From the NCBI GenBank assembly GCA_910587705.1, contig CAJUMX010000003.1, positions 62,001-126,000 of the forward strand: DNA of 64,000 nucleotides. Direction: 5' to 3'. Source of the stretch: an uncultured Oscillibacter sp. (lineage in GTDB: Bacteria; Bacillota; Clostridia; Oscillospirales; Oscillospiraceae). Position numbers and translations under genes: made by a program. Shown piece after piece: positions 24,242 to 33,423 of this stretch. The notes beneath the pieces are model-generated. The model was not told the origin of the DNA. It made no database searches and saw only the letters and a list, made by a program, of their open reading frames with translations. Each line of letters begins with the position of its first letter. Within the stretch, counting starts at the first letter, position 1.

Positions 24242-25111
24242 GTGGCCGACTATGTACTCATGACCGACAGCTGCTGCGACCTCTCCGCCAAGATGGCGGA
24301 GGAGCTGGGGCTGGAGGTTCTGCCCCTGCGGCTGGAGCTGGAGGGCAAAAGCTATCGAAATCTGCTGGACGGCAGTGAAATTGCCTTCCAGGAGTTTTAC
24401 AGCCGGGTCCGGGCCGGGGCCATGCCCGTGACCTCCGCCGTCAACGTGGGCGAGTTCGACGCCGTGATGCGGCCCATTCTGGAGGCTGGGAAGGACATTT
24501 TGTGCCTGTGCTTCTCCTCCGCCCTCTCCACCACCTACCAGTCCGCCGTCATCGCCGCCAGAGAGCTGGAGGAGACCTTTCCGGAGCGGAGGGTCCGGGT
24601 GGTGGACAGCCTCTGCGCCTCCATGGGCCAGGGCCTTTTCGTCTGGCTCTGCGCCCAGGAGAAAAAGAAGGGGAAAACCCTGGAGGAGGTCCTGGACTTC
24701 GCCGAGGGGGCCAAGGCCAACATCTGCCACTGGTTCACCGTGGACGATTTGAACCACCTGAAGCGGGGCGGCCGGGTCAGCGCGGCGGCGGCCCTCTTTG
24801 GGACCATGCTGTCCGTGAAGCCCGTCCTCCACGTGGACGACCAGGGGCGGCTCATCCCCATGGAGAAATGCCGGGGGCGGAGGGCCTCCCTGCTGGCTCT
24901 GGTGGACCACATGGAGAAAACCGCCGTGGACCCGGAACGCTACCCGGCTTTCATCAGCCACGGGGACTGCCGGGAGGAGGCGGAGTTTTTGGCGGAGGAG
25001 GTCCGCCGCCTGGGCGTGAAGGAGGTCTATATCAACTACGTGGGCCCCGTCATCGGCAGCCACACCGGCGCGGGGGTCGTGACCTTGTTCTTCGTGGGCA
25101 GGGAACGGTGA
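24242..25111 (+). CDS. DegV family fatty-acid-binding protein
   Basis: 289 residues, full length. The N-terminus YVLMTDSCCDL is the usual DegV start (T-D-S-x-x-D), the middle has MPVTSAVNVGEF and LCFSSALSTTYQSA, and the C-terminus has GPVIGSHTGAGV, which contributes the fatty acid head-group pocket. Such proteins bind fatty acids and can act with FakA kinase in exogenous fatty acid use. No fakA lies nearby. Translation starts at GTG 24242, the first start after the DUF1836 stop, with AAGGAG 12 bases upstream inside that gene. Confidence 0.93.
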   Translation: MADYVLMTDSCCDLSAKMAEELGLEVLPLRLELEGKSYRNLLDGSEIAFQEFYSRVRAGAMPVTSAVNVGEFDAVMRPILEAGKDILCLCFSSALSTTYQSAVIAARELEETFPERRVRVVDSLCASMGQGLFVWLCAQEKKKGKTLEEVLDFAEGAKANICHWFTVDDLNHLKRGGRVSAAAALFGTMLSVKPVLHVDDQGRLIPMEKCRGRRASLLALVDHMEKTAVDPERYPAFISHGDCREEAEFLAEEVRRLGVKEVYINYVGPVIGSHTGAGVVTLFFVGRER

Positions 25112-25132
25112 GCATGGAAAGGCGGTTTTGAA

Positions 25133-26086
25133 ATGCGCTGGCTGGAGATACACATTGACACGAACCACGCCGGGCTGGAGACGGTTCAGGCGATGCTGTC
25201 CGGACTGGACGTGGACGGCGTGATGATTGAGGACGAGGCGGAGTTCCAGGACTTCCTGGAGAACAACCACGACTACTGGGACTATGTGGACGAGGACCTG
25301 GAGCGCCGCATGGCGGGCCGGTCCCGGATCACCTTTTACCTGGAGGCCCGGGAGGCGGGCTTTGCCAAGCTGGGGGAGGTCCGCGTCGCCCTGGAGGGCC
25401 TGAAGCAGGAGCGCCGGGACCTGGGGACGCTGCTGATGACCCTGGAGGACGTGGAGGACGCGGACTGGGAGAACAACTGGAAGCAGTACTACAAGCCCAT
25501 GGAGATCGGGGAGCGGCTGCTGGTCATCCCCCAGTGGGAGGAGGCGGACCCGGGGGACCGGGTGCCCCTCTACCTGGACCCGGGGCTGACCTTTGGCACC
25601 GGGTCCCACGCCACCACCCGGCTGTGCCTGACGGCTCTGGAAACCCTGGTCCAAGGCGGGGAGCGGGTGTTGGACCTGGGCTGCGGCAGTGGCATTTTGT
25701 CCGTGGCGGCCCTGCGGCTGGGAGCGGGGTCCGCCCTGGCGGTGGACATCGACGACAAGTGCCGGGACGCGGCGGAGGAGAACGCCGGGCTGAACGGCAT
25801 CGGGCCGGAGCGGCTGTCCGTTTTGGTGGGAAATCTCCTGACGGACGAGACTGTGGCGGAAAAAATCGGCGGGGGCTATGACCTGGTGCTGGCCAACATC
25901 GTGGCGGATGTGATCATCGCCCTGGCCCCCCGGGTCCGGGGCCTGCTGAACCCCGGCGGAACCTTCCTCTGCTCCGGCGTCATCGAGGGCCGGGCGGAGG
26001 AGGTGGAGGCCGCGTTGAACGCCGCCGGGCTGGAAATCCGGGCGCGGCGGGAGGACAACGGCTGGCACGCCATCACCTGTCAATAG
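25133..26086 (+). CDS. prmA: Ribosomal protein L11 methyltransferase
   Basis: 317 residues. An N-terminal L11-recognition domain (to about 115) precedes the SAM-dependent methyltransferase domain. Motif I is VLDLGCGSGILSVAA, and ANIVADVI supplies the N-I/P-x-x motif of PrmA. TFGTGSHATTRLCL precedes motif I as in all PrmA proteins. It trimethylates residues of ribosomal protein L11. It follows degV by 21 bases and ends at a terminator, closing the DUF1836-degV-prmA unit. Confidence 0.95.
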   Translation: MRWLEIHIDTNHAGLETVQAMLSGLDVDGVMIEDEAEFQDFLENNHDYWDYVDEDLERRMAGRSRITFYLEAREAGFAKLGEVRVALEGLKQERRDLGTLLMTLEDVEDADWENNWKQYYKPMEIGERLLVIPQWEEADPGDRVPLYLDPGLTFGTGSHATTRLCLTALETLVQGGERVLDLGCGSGILSVAALRLGAGSALAVDIDDKCRDAAEENAGLNGIGPERLSVLVGNLLTDETVAEKIGGGYDLVLANIVADVIIALAPRVRGLLNPGGTFLCSGVIEGRAEEVEAALNAAGLEIRARREDNGWHAITCQ

Positions 26087-26094
26087 GAACGCCA

Positions 26095-26122
26095 AAGGGC
26101 GAACCCGAAAGGGTTCGCCCTT
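26095..26122 (+). terminator. Terminator of prmA
   Basis: AAGGGCGAACCC and GGGTTCGCCCTT pair perfectly around GAAA. The T-run is short (CTTGTT). It lies between convergent genes. Confidence 0.7.
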
Positions 26123-26130
26123 GTTCGCGC

Positions 26131-27972
26131 CTATTCGCCGGGCACCTGGTCCGTGACCATGACCAGGCCCACCTTGTCCAGCTCCACCGTCCGGGGCGTG
26201 CCCCGGTAGAGGTCGATGACGGAGTGGATTTCCGCCATCCGCTCCTCCGGGACGCAAAAGAGGGACCCGCCGCCGGAGGCTAGAAGGTAGCGCACCCGGG
26301 CCTCGCCGCTGTCCTGGTCCACGCCGCTGACCTGGTGGAAGGTATGGTCCCCCAGCTCCAGCGGCTCCCGGTCCTGGAGCGCATAGCGCCCCGCTCCCAG
26401 GTGCCGCTCCGCCAGTCCGCTGTTTTCCAGAATCCAGCGGCAGAAGGCGGGGCCCGCCTGGGCGTAGAGGGACCGGGCCTCCTCCGTGTCAAAGCCCTGG
26501 GCGGAGGCGGCCTCATAGAAGGCAAGCCCCCTGTGGCAGAGGTACACCGTGTACCCCACCGGCTCCCGGACCTGGTAGTCCGCTTCGCTCTGCGGGTCAC
26601 GCAGGGGAACCTGATGCCAGTCCTGCCGGGACAGCTCCTCCAGCAGCGCCCCCAGGGCGGCCACGTCCTCCTCCGCCCCCAGCAGGGGCAGATTGAGGAG
26701 ATAGGCCCCCGGCGCGTCGCCGGTTTCACGGGAGTAGGCGGCAAGCTCCAAATCCAGCTCCCGCTCTTCAGCAAAGTTCTCCAGGGCCCGCCTTACCAGG
26801 ATAGCGGGATAGTTGGTCTGGTAGCCCGGCCAATGCTCCGACCGTTCCCCATAGGGGGAGGCGCGGAAATACAGCTCCGGATCCGCCTCCGGGGCGAAAA
26901 TATCCTGGGACACAGCGTGGATGAAGGGCTCTCCAAAATCCTCCTCCAGCCACTGGGGGGCCGTCTCCGTCCAGCGCTTCGCCTCCTGCCGCGCGGTGAA
27001 GTCCCGGAAGGCCGTCCGCAGGTTGACCGCCCAGCCGATGGTAAAGAAAACGGCCAGAATCAAAAAGCAGACGACGATGACCGCCTTCCGCCAGGGGGGA
27101 TATCTCCGCCACGCGCCGCGCCAGGCACTTTTTTGCTTCGCCAGCCGCCGCTTGTCCCCGCCGCTGACGTTTAGAAGCTGATAGAGCCGGCGGTACATGG
27201 GGTACTTGGAGGCGTTGTAGGATTCGTAGACGGCAAAGATGGCCTGTCGGACCTCCTGGGAGAGGTCCGGCCGCTGCTCGAGAAAGTCCTCCAGGGCAAA
27301 AACGAAATCCAGGTTGGCCCGGACGTTTAAAAATACCGGGCTGTCCAAAAACCGCCGCCACTGGGGCAGGGGCGCGCCGGAGGAATGGAGCAGCTCCAGG
27401 GCGTGGGCCGCCGCCATCACCGCCTCCCAGGAATCCTCCGCCTGCTGCTGCCGGCGGCGGCTGTTCTCCTTGGCCCGGCGGGCCTCGTTTTTGATGCGGA
27501 GCTCCTCCAGCCTCCGGCGGCGGGCCGCCCGGGCCTCCTCCTCCCCCTCGGCAAAGAGGCGCTCGAAGTCCCACTCCGGGGCCGTTTCCGTCTCCTGGGG
27601 AGGCGTGTCCTCCTCCTCCAGAAGTTCGTCATAATCCCAGTCCGGCTCCTGGGGCTCCGGCTTTTGGGGGGCAGGGTTCGGGGCCTCCTGCCCCTCCGGG
27701 AGCTCCTCATCGTCCCATCCGGCATCCTGCCCCTTCGACGGTCTCTCCGGGGGAGCGGAGCCTTCGGCGGGCGGGGTCTCCGGCCCGGCCTGGGCGGAGC
27801 GGGCCAGCCGCCGGGCCCGGCGGCTGGCCTCCTGATAGGCGGTGTGGAGACGCTGGAAGCCCTCCGGGTCCTCCTCCGGGTGGGCGGTTTTCAGCTTCCG
27901 GGCATAGGCGGCGCGAATCTCCGAAAGCTCCGCCGGGCCGGAAAGACCCAGTTCACTCCAGGGCCAGCTCAC
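26131..27972 (-). CDS. Membrane J-domain protein, DjlB/DjlC-like
   Basis: 613 residues. The first 60 form a J-domain: LSEIRAAYARKLKTAHPEEDPEGFQRLHTAYQEA, in which the HPD tripeptide is replaced by HPEED as in the DjlB/DjlC type. A low-complexity acidic and proline-rich linker (about 62-140) and a charged helical part (about 140-185) follow. One membrane helix is at about 296-317 (AVIVVCFLILAVFFTIGW). The remaining 300 residues should be extracytoplasmic or a separate domain. It overlaps the Hsp70 gene by 4 bases (ATGA), so it is the likely co-chaperone of that protein. Function by analogy only. Confidence 0.75.
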   Translation of the reverse strand: MSWPWSELGLSGPAELSEIRAAYARKLKTAHPEEDPEGFQRLHTAYQEASRRARRLARSAQAGPETPPAEGSAPPERPSKGQDAGWDDEELPEGQEAPNPAPQKPEPQEPDWDYDELLEEEDTPPQETETAPEWDFERLFAEGEEEARAARRRRLEELRIKNEARRAKENSRRRQQQAEDSWEAVMAAAHALELLHSSGAPLPQWRRFLDSPVFLNVRANLDFVFALEDFLEQRPDLSQEVRQAIFAVYESYNASKYPMYRRLYQLLNVSGGDKRRLAKQKSAWRGAWRRYPPWRKAVIVVCFLILAVFFTIGWAVNLRTAFRDFTARQEAKRWTETAPQWLEEDFGEPFIHAVSQDIFAPEADPELYFRASPYGERSEHWPGYQTNYPAILVRRALENFAEERELDLELAAYSRETGDAPGAYLLNLPLLGAEEDVAALGALLEELSRQDWHQVPLRDPQSEADYQVREPVGYTVYLCHRGLAFYEAASAQGFDTEEARSLYAQAGPAFCRWILENSGLAERHLGAGRYALQDREPLELGDHTFHQVSGVDQDSGEARVRYLLASGGGSLFCVPEERMAEIHSVIDLYRGTPRTVELDKVGLVMVTDQVPGE

Positions 27973-29696
27973 AGGAAGTCCTCCTCATCCTCCGCCTCCG
28001 GCGGGGGCAGGGCCGCGTCTCCCAGATAGGCCTCCGCCTGATCGAAAAAGCGGTCCAGCCGCTTGGTGGCCTTGGCGATTTTCAGGGCCTCCTGGGTGGA
28101 GAGGACCTTCTGATACCAGTCCAGCAGCTCCGCCACCTGCTCCCGCAGGCCCCCCACGGTGACGGCGTACAGCCGCTCGCCCCGGGCCACCATGGCCCGG
28201 TACTCCTCCTGTTCCCGGGGGTGGAGCTTTAGGCGGGAGAGCTCCTGGAGCCGCCGCTCCGCCTCCTCGGCGGACATGTCCTTGTTCTGGAGGACCAGAC
28301 GCTCCGCCCGGCCCGTCTCGTTGACCGCCTCCACCTCCAAAAGGCCGTTGATGTCATAGGTGAAGCGGATGCGGATGGACTGCTGGCCCCGGGGGGCCGG
28401 AGGCACGGGAATCTGGAGCTGCCCTAAGAGGGTGTTGTCCGCGCAGTAGCGGTTCTCCCCCTGGTAGACCCGGACGTCCACCTTGTCCTGGCCGTCCCGG
28501 ACGGTGTAGTAAATCCCCATCTTGCTGGAGGGCAGGACGCTGTTGCGCTCGATGATGGGGCTCATCAAATCCCGGCCCTGTTCGCTCTCGTTGTACCGGG
28601 CCACCCCCAGGGTGAAGGGGCACACGTCGGTGAGGACCAGCTCCTTAAGGTCCCCCGCCCGGGCCTTCATCCCGGCGCAGATACCCGCCCCCAGGGCCAC
28701 GGCGGTGTCCGGGCGGCTGTCCTTCGCCGGCTCCTTGCGAAGCGTCCGGGCAATGTAGCGCCGCACGGCGGGCATGTGGCTGGAGCCCCCCACCATGACC
28801 AGATCGTCCAGCTCCTGGAGGGAGATGCCGCCGTCCAGAAAGACCCGCTGGATGGGGGCGGTCATCCGCCGGAAGAGGGCCCCGCACTTGCGGATCAGCC
28901 ACTCGTTGGAGAGGGTCAGGGCGGCGGAAATGCTCCCGTCGTCCACGGACATGATCACCATTTCCTGGCGGGTCAGGGCCATCTTGCAGGTCTCCCCCTG
29001 GCGGATCAGCAGCTCCTTCTGCCGGGGGGTGAGGCCGTCGAATTCCAATCCGCAGTCCTCGCAAAAGCCCCTGGCGATGGCCAGATCAAAGTCCGCCCCG
29101 CCCAGGCGGTTGTCCCCGCTGACGGCGGTGACGCTGACCACGTTTCCAAACCGCTCCACCAGCGATACGTCCAGCGTGCCGCCCCCCAAGTCGAACACCA
29201 GGCAGACCTTATCCGCCTCCCCCTGGCCGATGTGGCCCGCCACGGCGGCGGCGGAGGGCTCGTTTACCAGCCGCTCCACCTTCAGCCCCGCCAGGGCGGC
29301 GGCCCGCTTCGTGGCGGATCGCTGGGCCTCGGCAAAGTAGGCGGGGACGCTGACCACCGCCTCCTCCACCGTTTCGCCCAGATAGGCCTCCGCGTCCTGA
29401 CGGAGGGAGCGGAGCACCAGGGAGGACAGCTCCTCCGGCGTGAAGCTCCGGCTGCCCAGGGCATAGGTCTTGGAGGAGCCCATAAAGCGCTTGAATCGGG
29501 CGGCGGTCCGCTCCGGGTGGGAGATGAGCCGGTCCCGGGCCGCCCGGCCCACCAGAACGCCGCCGTCCTCGTCCACGCTGACCACGCTGGGGGTCAGGAC
29601 CTCCCCCGCAGCGTTGGGAATGAGCTCGCTTTTCCCGTTGCGCCAGACGGCGGCCAGGGAGTTGGTGGTGCCCAGGTCGATGCCGATGATTGCCAT
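27969..29696 (-). CDS. Hsp70 family protein, HscC-like
   Basis: 575 residues, shorter than DnaK (about 610-640) and close to HscC. The nucleotide-binding domain runs to about 375: IGIDLGTTNSLAAVW, VVSVPAYF, VFDLGGGTLDVSLVE and VMVGGSSHMPAVRR are all intact. The substrate-binding domain follows, with PFTLGVARYNE and the SIRIRFTYDINGLLEVEA strand. The lid is short and the tail acidic (EAEDEEDFL), without the EEVD end. ATG 29696 is preceded by GGAAGG; the 79-codon extension crosses the promoter. It is translated with the J-protein. No grpE or dnaK heat-shock genes are near, so this is a specialised pair rather than the main chaperone. Confidence 0.88.
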   Translation of the reverse strand: MAIIGIDLGTTNSLAAVWRNGKSELIPNAAGEVLTPSVVSVDEDGGVLVGRAARDRLISHPERTAARFKRFMGSSKTYALGSRSFTPEELSSLVLRSLRQDAEAYLGETVEEAVVSVPAYFAEAQRSATKRAAALAGLKVERLVNEPSAAAVAGHIGQGEADKVCLVFDLGGGTLDVSLVERFGNVVSVTAVSGDNRLGGADFDLAIARGFCEDCGLEFDGLTPRQKELLIRQGETCKMALTRQEMVIMSVDDGSISAALTLSNEWLIRKCGALFRRMTAPIQRVFLDGGISLQELDDLVMVGGSSHMPAVRRYIARTLRKEPAKDSRPDTAVALGAGICAGMKARAGDLKELVLTDVCPFTLGVARYNESEQGRDLMSPIIERNSVLPSSKMGIYYTVRDGQDKVDVRVYQGENRYCADNTLLGQLQIPVPPAPRGQQSIRIRFTYDINGLLEVEAVNETGRAERLVLQNKDMSAEEAERRLQELSRLKLHPREQEEYRAMVARGERLYAVTVGGLREQVAELLDWYQKVLSTQEALKIAKATKRLDRFFDQAEAYLGDAALPPPEAEDEEDFL

Positions 29697-29729
29697 ATCA
29701 CGTCCCGCCTTCCTTGGTTTGCTGTCCCT

Positions 29730-29758
29730 ATCATAGCACCTTGCCAGGGCCATTGCAA
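29730..29758 (-). promoter_or_regulatory. Promoter of the Hsp70/J-protein operon
   Basis: On the minus strand TTGCAA (29758-29753) and TATGAT (29735-29730) are 17 bases apart. No CIRCE-type repeat is visible beside it. Confidence 0.7.
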
Positions 29759-29761
29759 GGG

Positions 29762-29786
29762 AAAAGGACCGCCCAAAGGGCGGTCC
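29762..29786 (-). terminator. Terminator of the SLH protein gene
   Basis: GGACCGCCC and GGGCGGTCC pair perfectly around three bases, followed on the minus strand by T4. Confidence 0.82.
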
Positions 29787-29851
29787 CAAGCTTCTCAAAA
29801 ACGTGCGGCCTGGAGGTGAGCGGAAAGGAAAAGAGCTACGAGAGAAACCCA

Positions 29852-31030
29852 TCAGGCGTTTCTCCAGCGACTGTACACCATGGTAAAGCCCGTGGCGTCC
29901 ACCAGGCCGGAGAGGGGGCCCCACTGGTCCCAATCCACCTTGCCGTTCTTCTCCAGCTCGCAGGCGGTGTAGGCGCCCTCCTCCCGGTCCACGCCGGTGA
30001 GAATCAGCACCCGCTCCACCTCCTCAAACTGAATGTGAATCACATCCCCCACCGAGAGGGAACGCAGGTCCCGGTGCTGGGTGATGGGCGCGTCCTCGCC
30101 AAAGACAAAATCGCTGACCGCCAGCCCGAAGGACCGGCAGCCCCTGGTGGGACCCAGGCGGGGCACGGTGTAGTCATAGCGTATCGTGTCGCTCCAGACG
30201 GTGCCGTCGGGACAGCCCTGCTTCACCAGCTCCAGCAGCTCCTGGATGTTCTCCTCCGTCCGGGACTTGCCGTTGGGAAGGCGGCCCTCCTCGCAGAGGG
30301 GCGTTTTGGCGTTGACCCGCTTCATCATCTCCCGGACCGTCTCGTCCCCTTGGAGACCGAAGGCGGGCATCTCCTTTTCCTCCACGCCCTCGTCCGGGTC
30401 CTTCGGCTCCTCCCGGGGGCCGTTGAAGAGCGTGTCCAGCCGGGACCAGATCACGGCGGCCTGGGCCCGGTTCAGCGTGTCCTCCCCGGCGAAGCGGCCG
30501 TCGCTTTGGCCCTTGAGAATCCCCAGGCCCCAGCAGGTAAAGACGGCGCTGTGATACCCGTCGGGAATCTCGTTCCAGTCGGCGATCTCCGTGGTGGAGA
30601 GGGTGATGGTCTCGTGAAGGGCATCCTGCCGCACAATCAGGTTGTAGACGATCTGGGCCATGTCATAGCGGCTTAGGGGCTGGTCCACATAGCGGTCCCA
30701 GCGCTTCCCCAGGTCCCGCCAGGTCGCCTCGATGGACGTGCCCTCTAAAACGGGGAGGCAGGCCTCCATGGCCTGGTACTTCCCCTCCTTGGCGGCGGCG
30801 TGCTCCTCCGCCAGGAAGGACCGGGTGAGCATGGCGCAGAATTGGGCGGCCGTGACCTTCCGGGTGGGCTGGAAGGAGCCGTCGCCATAGCCGTTCACCA
30901 CCCCGGCGTCCAGAGCCTGCCGGATTTCCGCCCCGGCCCAGTGATTTTGCGGAAGGTCGTAAAAGTCCGCCGCCCGGACCGGGAGAAGCAGGCAGAGAAG
31001 GGCCAGCAGGGGCGGGAGAATCTTCTTCAT
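29852..31030 (-). CDS. Secreted SLH-domain protein
   Basis: 392 residues. A signal peptide (1 to about 20, MKKILPPLLALLCLLLPVRA) precedes two or three SLH motifs in the first 200 residues (FYDLPQNHWAGAEIRQALDAGVVN and FAGEDTLNRAQAAVIWSRLD within them). A spacer rich in E, D and P follows. The last 170 residues resemble no domain I can name; they include VSDFVFGEDAPITQHRDLRSL and a run of beta-type segments. It should sit at the cell surface bound to wall polymer. ATG 31030 follows AAAGGAG and matches the signal peptide; the long extension upstream overlaps the flavodoxin-like gene on another frame. Confidence 0.82.
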   Translation of the reverse strand: MKKILPPLLALLCLLLPVRAADFYDLPQNHWAGAEIRQALDAGVVNGYGDGSFQPTRKVTAAQFCAMLTRSFLAEEHAAAKEGKYQAMEACLPVLEGTSIEATWRDLGKRWDRYVDQPLSRYDMAQIVYNLIVRQDALHETITLSTTEIADWNEIPDGYHSAVFTCWGLGILKGQSDGRFAGEDTLNRAQAAVIWSRLDTLFNGPREEPKDPDEGVEEKEMPAFGLQGDETVREMMKRVNAKTPLCEEGRLPNGKSRTEENIQELLELVKQGCPDGTVWSDTIRYDYTVPRLGPTRGCRSFGLAVSDFVFGEDAPITQHRDLRSLSVGDVIHIQFEEVERVLILTGVDREEGAYTACELEKNGKVDWDQWGPLSGLVDATGFTMVYSRWRNA

Positions 31031-31061
31031 AGGGGGTACTCCTTTTTCATGGGTTTTCTCC

Positions 31062-31090
31062 ATCTTACCACGCCCCGGGGAAAACCGCAA
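31062..31090 (-). promoter_or_regulatory. Probable promoter of the SLH protein gene
   Basis: On the minus strand TTGCGG (31090-31085) and TAAGAT (31067-31062) are 17 bases apart, 31 bases before the start codon. Confidence 0.5.
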
Positions 31091-31118
31091 GCGCCCCCCG
31101 GCAGAGTTCAAAATCTGG

Positions 31119-32225
31119 TTACAGTTTTCCAAGCGCGGAGCCGCGCCGGTCCGCTTGGCCCAAGGGGCCTTCCCCTTCGGGGGCCTTGAGCTGAAACAGC
31201 AGATTTTGGGCAAACGCCTCCAGCCGCTCCCCGATTCCCGGCAGGCGGAGAGCCGCCCCGGCGTCGTTGGCGGTCTCCATGAGGATGGAGCCGGGGGGGA
31301 GCCAGAAGCCCTTGTTGACGCACAGGGCCGACACCACCTGGCTGGCCACGATGTCTCCGCCGGAGTAGCCGGAGACCACCAGGGCAAAAACCGCCTTGTC
31401 CTCAAAGGAGGCGGCGCGGTAGAGGGCGGTCAGGCGGTTCACGGCGGCGGTGAGGTTGGCGGAGAGAGCGTCGTTGTAGTTGGGGCAGAGGAGGACCACC
31501 GCGTCCGCCTCCCGGAGGGCGGGAAAGACCTCCTGAACCATGACGCCGCCGTAAAAGCAGCCCCCCCGCTCCCCGAAGTGGAGACAGGTGGTATAGGGGC
31601 ACCCGGCGCAGTCCTCCAAGGTTCCGTTCCGCAGGCCCAGCTCCCGGACGGCGCAGAATTCCTCCACACCCCCCCGCACCCGGCCCCAGAGGTCCAGGGT
31701 GTTGGAGGTGGAGCGGCTGGAGGCGTGAAGGGCCAAAACCCTGGGCCGCGCCCGCCGGGGGGGCGCGAAGGTCCCCACCCGGCCCGCCAGGTCCGAGACG
31801 GCCCGGCAGTAGGCCGTCTCCAAATCGCAGTCCCCGTTCCGGGCCTGGACGGTGAAGTTTTGAAGTCCTCCCGTGGCCTCCACCAGGGGCCGCCCCGGAA
31901 AGGCGCACCCCGCCAGGCTGGCGGCCAGGATGAGCTCCCGGCCCGCCGCCTTGGTGTAGAGGTCCCCGGCCCCGTCGATGACCACGCCTCCCACGCTGCC
32001 CCGGAGACAGCCGGGGTGGTCCCGCAGCCAGCCCAAACAGCCGCCCAGGCTCCCGTTCCATCCATTCTCCGGCAGGGAGAAGGCAAAGAGGAGCCGCCGG
32101 TTTTCCAGGGCCTCGCCGCTTTGCGCGAGGCGGAGGGGCGTTTTCGCCAGGGCGGCGCGAAGCGTCTGCCCCAGCCGCCCCTCCAGGGGACCGGGGGCGG
32201 TGACGAGGGTCAATTCCCGTTCCAT
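31119..32225 (-). CDS. Flavodoxin-like NAD(P)H oxidoreductase
   Basis: 368 residues. The C-terminal half looks like an NADPH-dependent FMN reductase: LALHASSRSTSNTLDL is the phosphate-binding loop, followed by an iron-sulfur-flavoprotein-like cysteine cluster (CAGCPYTTC) and VLLCPNYNDALSANLTAAVNR. The N-terminal half (to about 150) has VVIDGAGDLYTKAAGRELI and may be a degenerate duplicate of the same fold. It probably binds FMN and passes electrons; the partner is unknown. GGGAGG precedes ATG 32225. It follows the LDH-like gene by 15 bases. Confidence 0.68.
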   Translation of the reverse strand: MERELTLVTAPGPLEGRLGQTLRAALAKTPLRLAQSGEALENRRLLFAFSLPENGWNGSLGGCLGWLRDHPGCLRGSVGGVVIDGAGDLYTKAAGRELILAASLAGCAFPGRPLVEATGGLQNFTVQARNGDCDLETAYCRAVSDLAGRVGTFAPPRRARPRVLALHASSRSTSNTLDLWGRVRGGVEEFCAVRELGLRNGTLEDCAGCPYTTCLHFGERGGCFYGGVMVQEVFPALREADAVVLLCPNYNDALSANLTAAVNRLTALYRAASFEDKAVFALVVSGYSGGDIVASQVVSALCVNKGFWLPPGSILMETANDAGAALRLPGIGERLEAFAQNLLFQLKAPEGEGPLGQADRRGSALGKL

Positions 32226-32240
32226 GGCACCCTCCCGCTT

Positions 32241-33404
32241 TCAGGAAATGTTGTGCAAGGCCCGCTCCGTCTCCCGGAGGCGGGCAAACAAGGCGTCGGG
32301 CAGCTCCAGGGTCTCCAGGCTTAGTCCGGCAGGCGTGAAGCGGTTCCGGCATCCAAACCACACGCCTCCCAGGGGCGCCGAGGAGCAATGCCACTCCCCC
32401 CGCAAGGTCAAAAGAAGCTGCAGCGCCCCAGAGGAGATGGCAGGGGCCACATAGGGCTTGAAGCCCAGGTCCCGGACCCGGAGGTTGGCCTCCAGCGTCA
32501 GCTGGGTCAGCTCCCGGGAGAGGGCGTCGTCGTAATGCCGGATGGAGTTGGCGATCACCAGGCCCTGCCCATGGGGGCCGAAGGCCCGGCCCTCCGTGAA
32601 AAAGGAGGCGAAGCGGGGGTCCCCCTTGGCAAAGTAGGCCGCCCGGGCGCTCATCACCCCCAGGCCAAAGCCCTGGACCTGCTCCGGCAGGAGGCCGAGG
32701 TGGTCCAATTCCCCGTCCGGCCCCAGGTTGGAGGCCCGCCACACCGCCTGGCACAGGGGGTCCACCGGGTCGCTGAGGACGGCGAAGAGGCCCCGGAAAT
32801 CCGCCGCCCGGGCCTGCCGGGCAAAGGTCTCCGCCAGGGGGCGGTTGGCTTCCAGCTGGGCCATGCGCACGTCCTTGACGCCGCTGCCCACCGGGGGGAT
32901 GGCCCTGGTGGCGGCAAATATAAACACGTCGCAGTCGAAAAGCTGTTGGGGGGAAACGGCCTCCACCTCCGGCAGGTCGCCGTAATGGGCGGGGCAGGAG
33001 GCGATTTGGCCCATTTCCATGACCCATCGGGCCACGGCCTTCTCATTCAGGTCGTGAATTCCGATGGTGGAAATAGTTCCAGCGCCCTCCAGCTTTAAGG
33101 CCGTCAGCAAAATGCCCCCCACGTCCCCCACCGCCAGAAGGTGGACCCGCTTTTTCCCGGGCCTGGGGGTGACAAATTCCAGCGCCCGCTCCCACCGGGG
33201 GTGGCGGATGTTTACCCCCGTTACCCCCCCGCCGGGAAGGGCGGAGAGGACAGCCTCCGGCAGGGCCGGGACCTCCCCCAGCCGCCGGGGGTCCAGCCAG
33301 CCCACGCCCGCCGCTTCCCCGCCGAGCTGCCGGGGGTCCGCCGCCAGCCAGGCGGCGGGGGTCCGGGCGGGGTCTTGTTGGATGTTATAGAGTGTGCGTT
33401 CCAT
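32241..33404 (-). CDS. Lactate/malate dehydrogenase-like protein
   Basis: 387 residues. The central Rossmann unit starts VHLLAVGDVGGILLTALKL and continues with IGIHDLNEKAVARWVMEMGQI, which matches the NAD-binding half of LDH/MDH proteins (G-x-G-x-x-G is altered to GDVGG). The segment IFAATRAIPPVG corresponds to the mobile loop region. The canonical catalytic H and R of LDH are not obvious to me, so activity on lactate or malate is doubtful. About 80 N-terminal residues precede the Rossmann core. ATG 33404 is chosen over GTG 33407 for better spacing from AAAGGAG. It starts 19 bases after the giant fusion gene. Confidence 0.65.
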   Translation of the reverse strand: MERTLYNIQQDPARTPAAWLAADPRQLGGEAAGVGWLDPRRLGEVPALPEAVLSALPGGGVTGVNIRHPRWERALEFVTPRPGKKRVHLLAVGDVGGILLTALKLEGAGTISTIGIHDLNEKAVARWVMEMGQIASCPAHYGDLPEVEAVSPQQLFDCDVFIFAATRAIPPVGSGVKDVRMAQLEANRPLAETFARQARAADFRGLFAVLSDPVDPLCQAVWRASNLGPDGELDHLGLLPEQVQGFGLGVMSARAAYFAKGDPRFASFFTEGRAFGPHGQGLVIANSIRHYDDALSRELTQLTLEANLRVRDLGFKPYVAPAISSGALQLLLTLRGEWHCSSAPLGGVWFGCRNRFTPAGLSLETLELPDALFARLRETERALHNIS

Positions 33405-33423
33405 CACAGCGCTCCTTTCCGTT

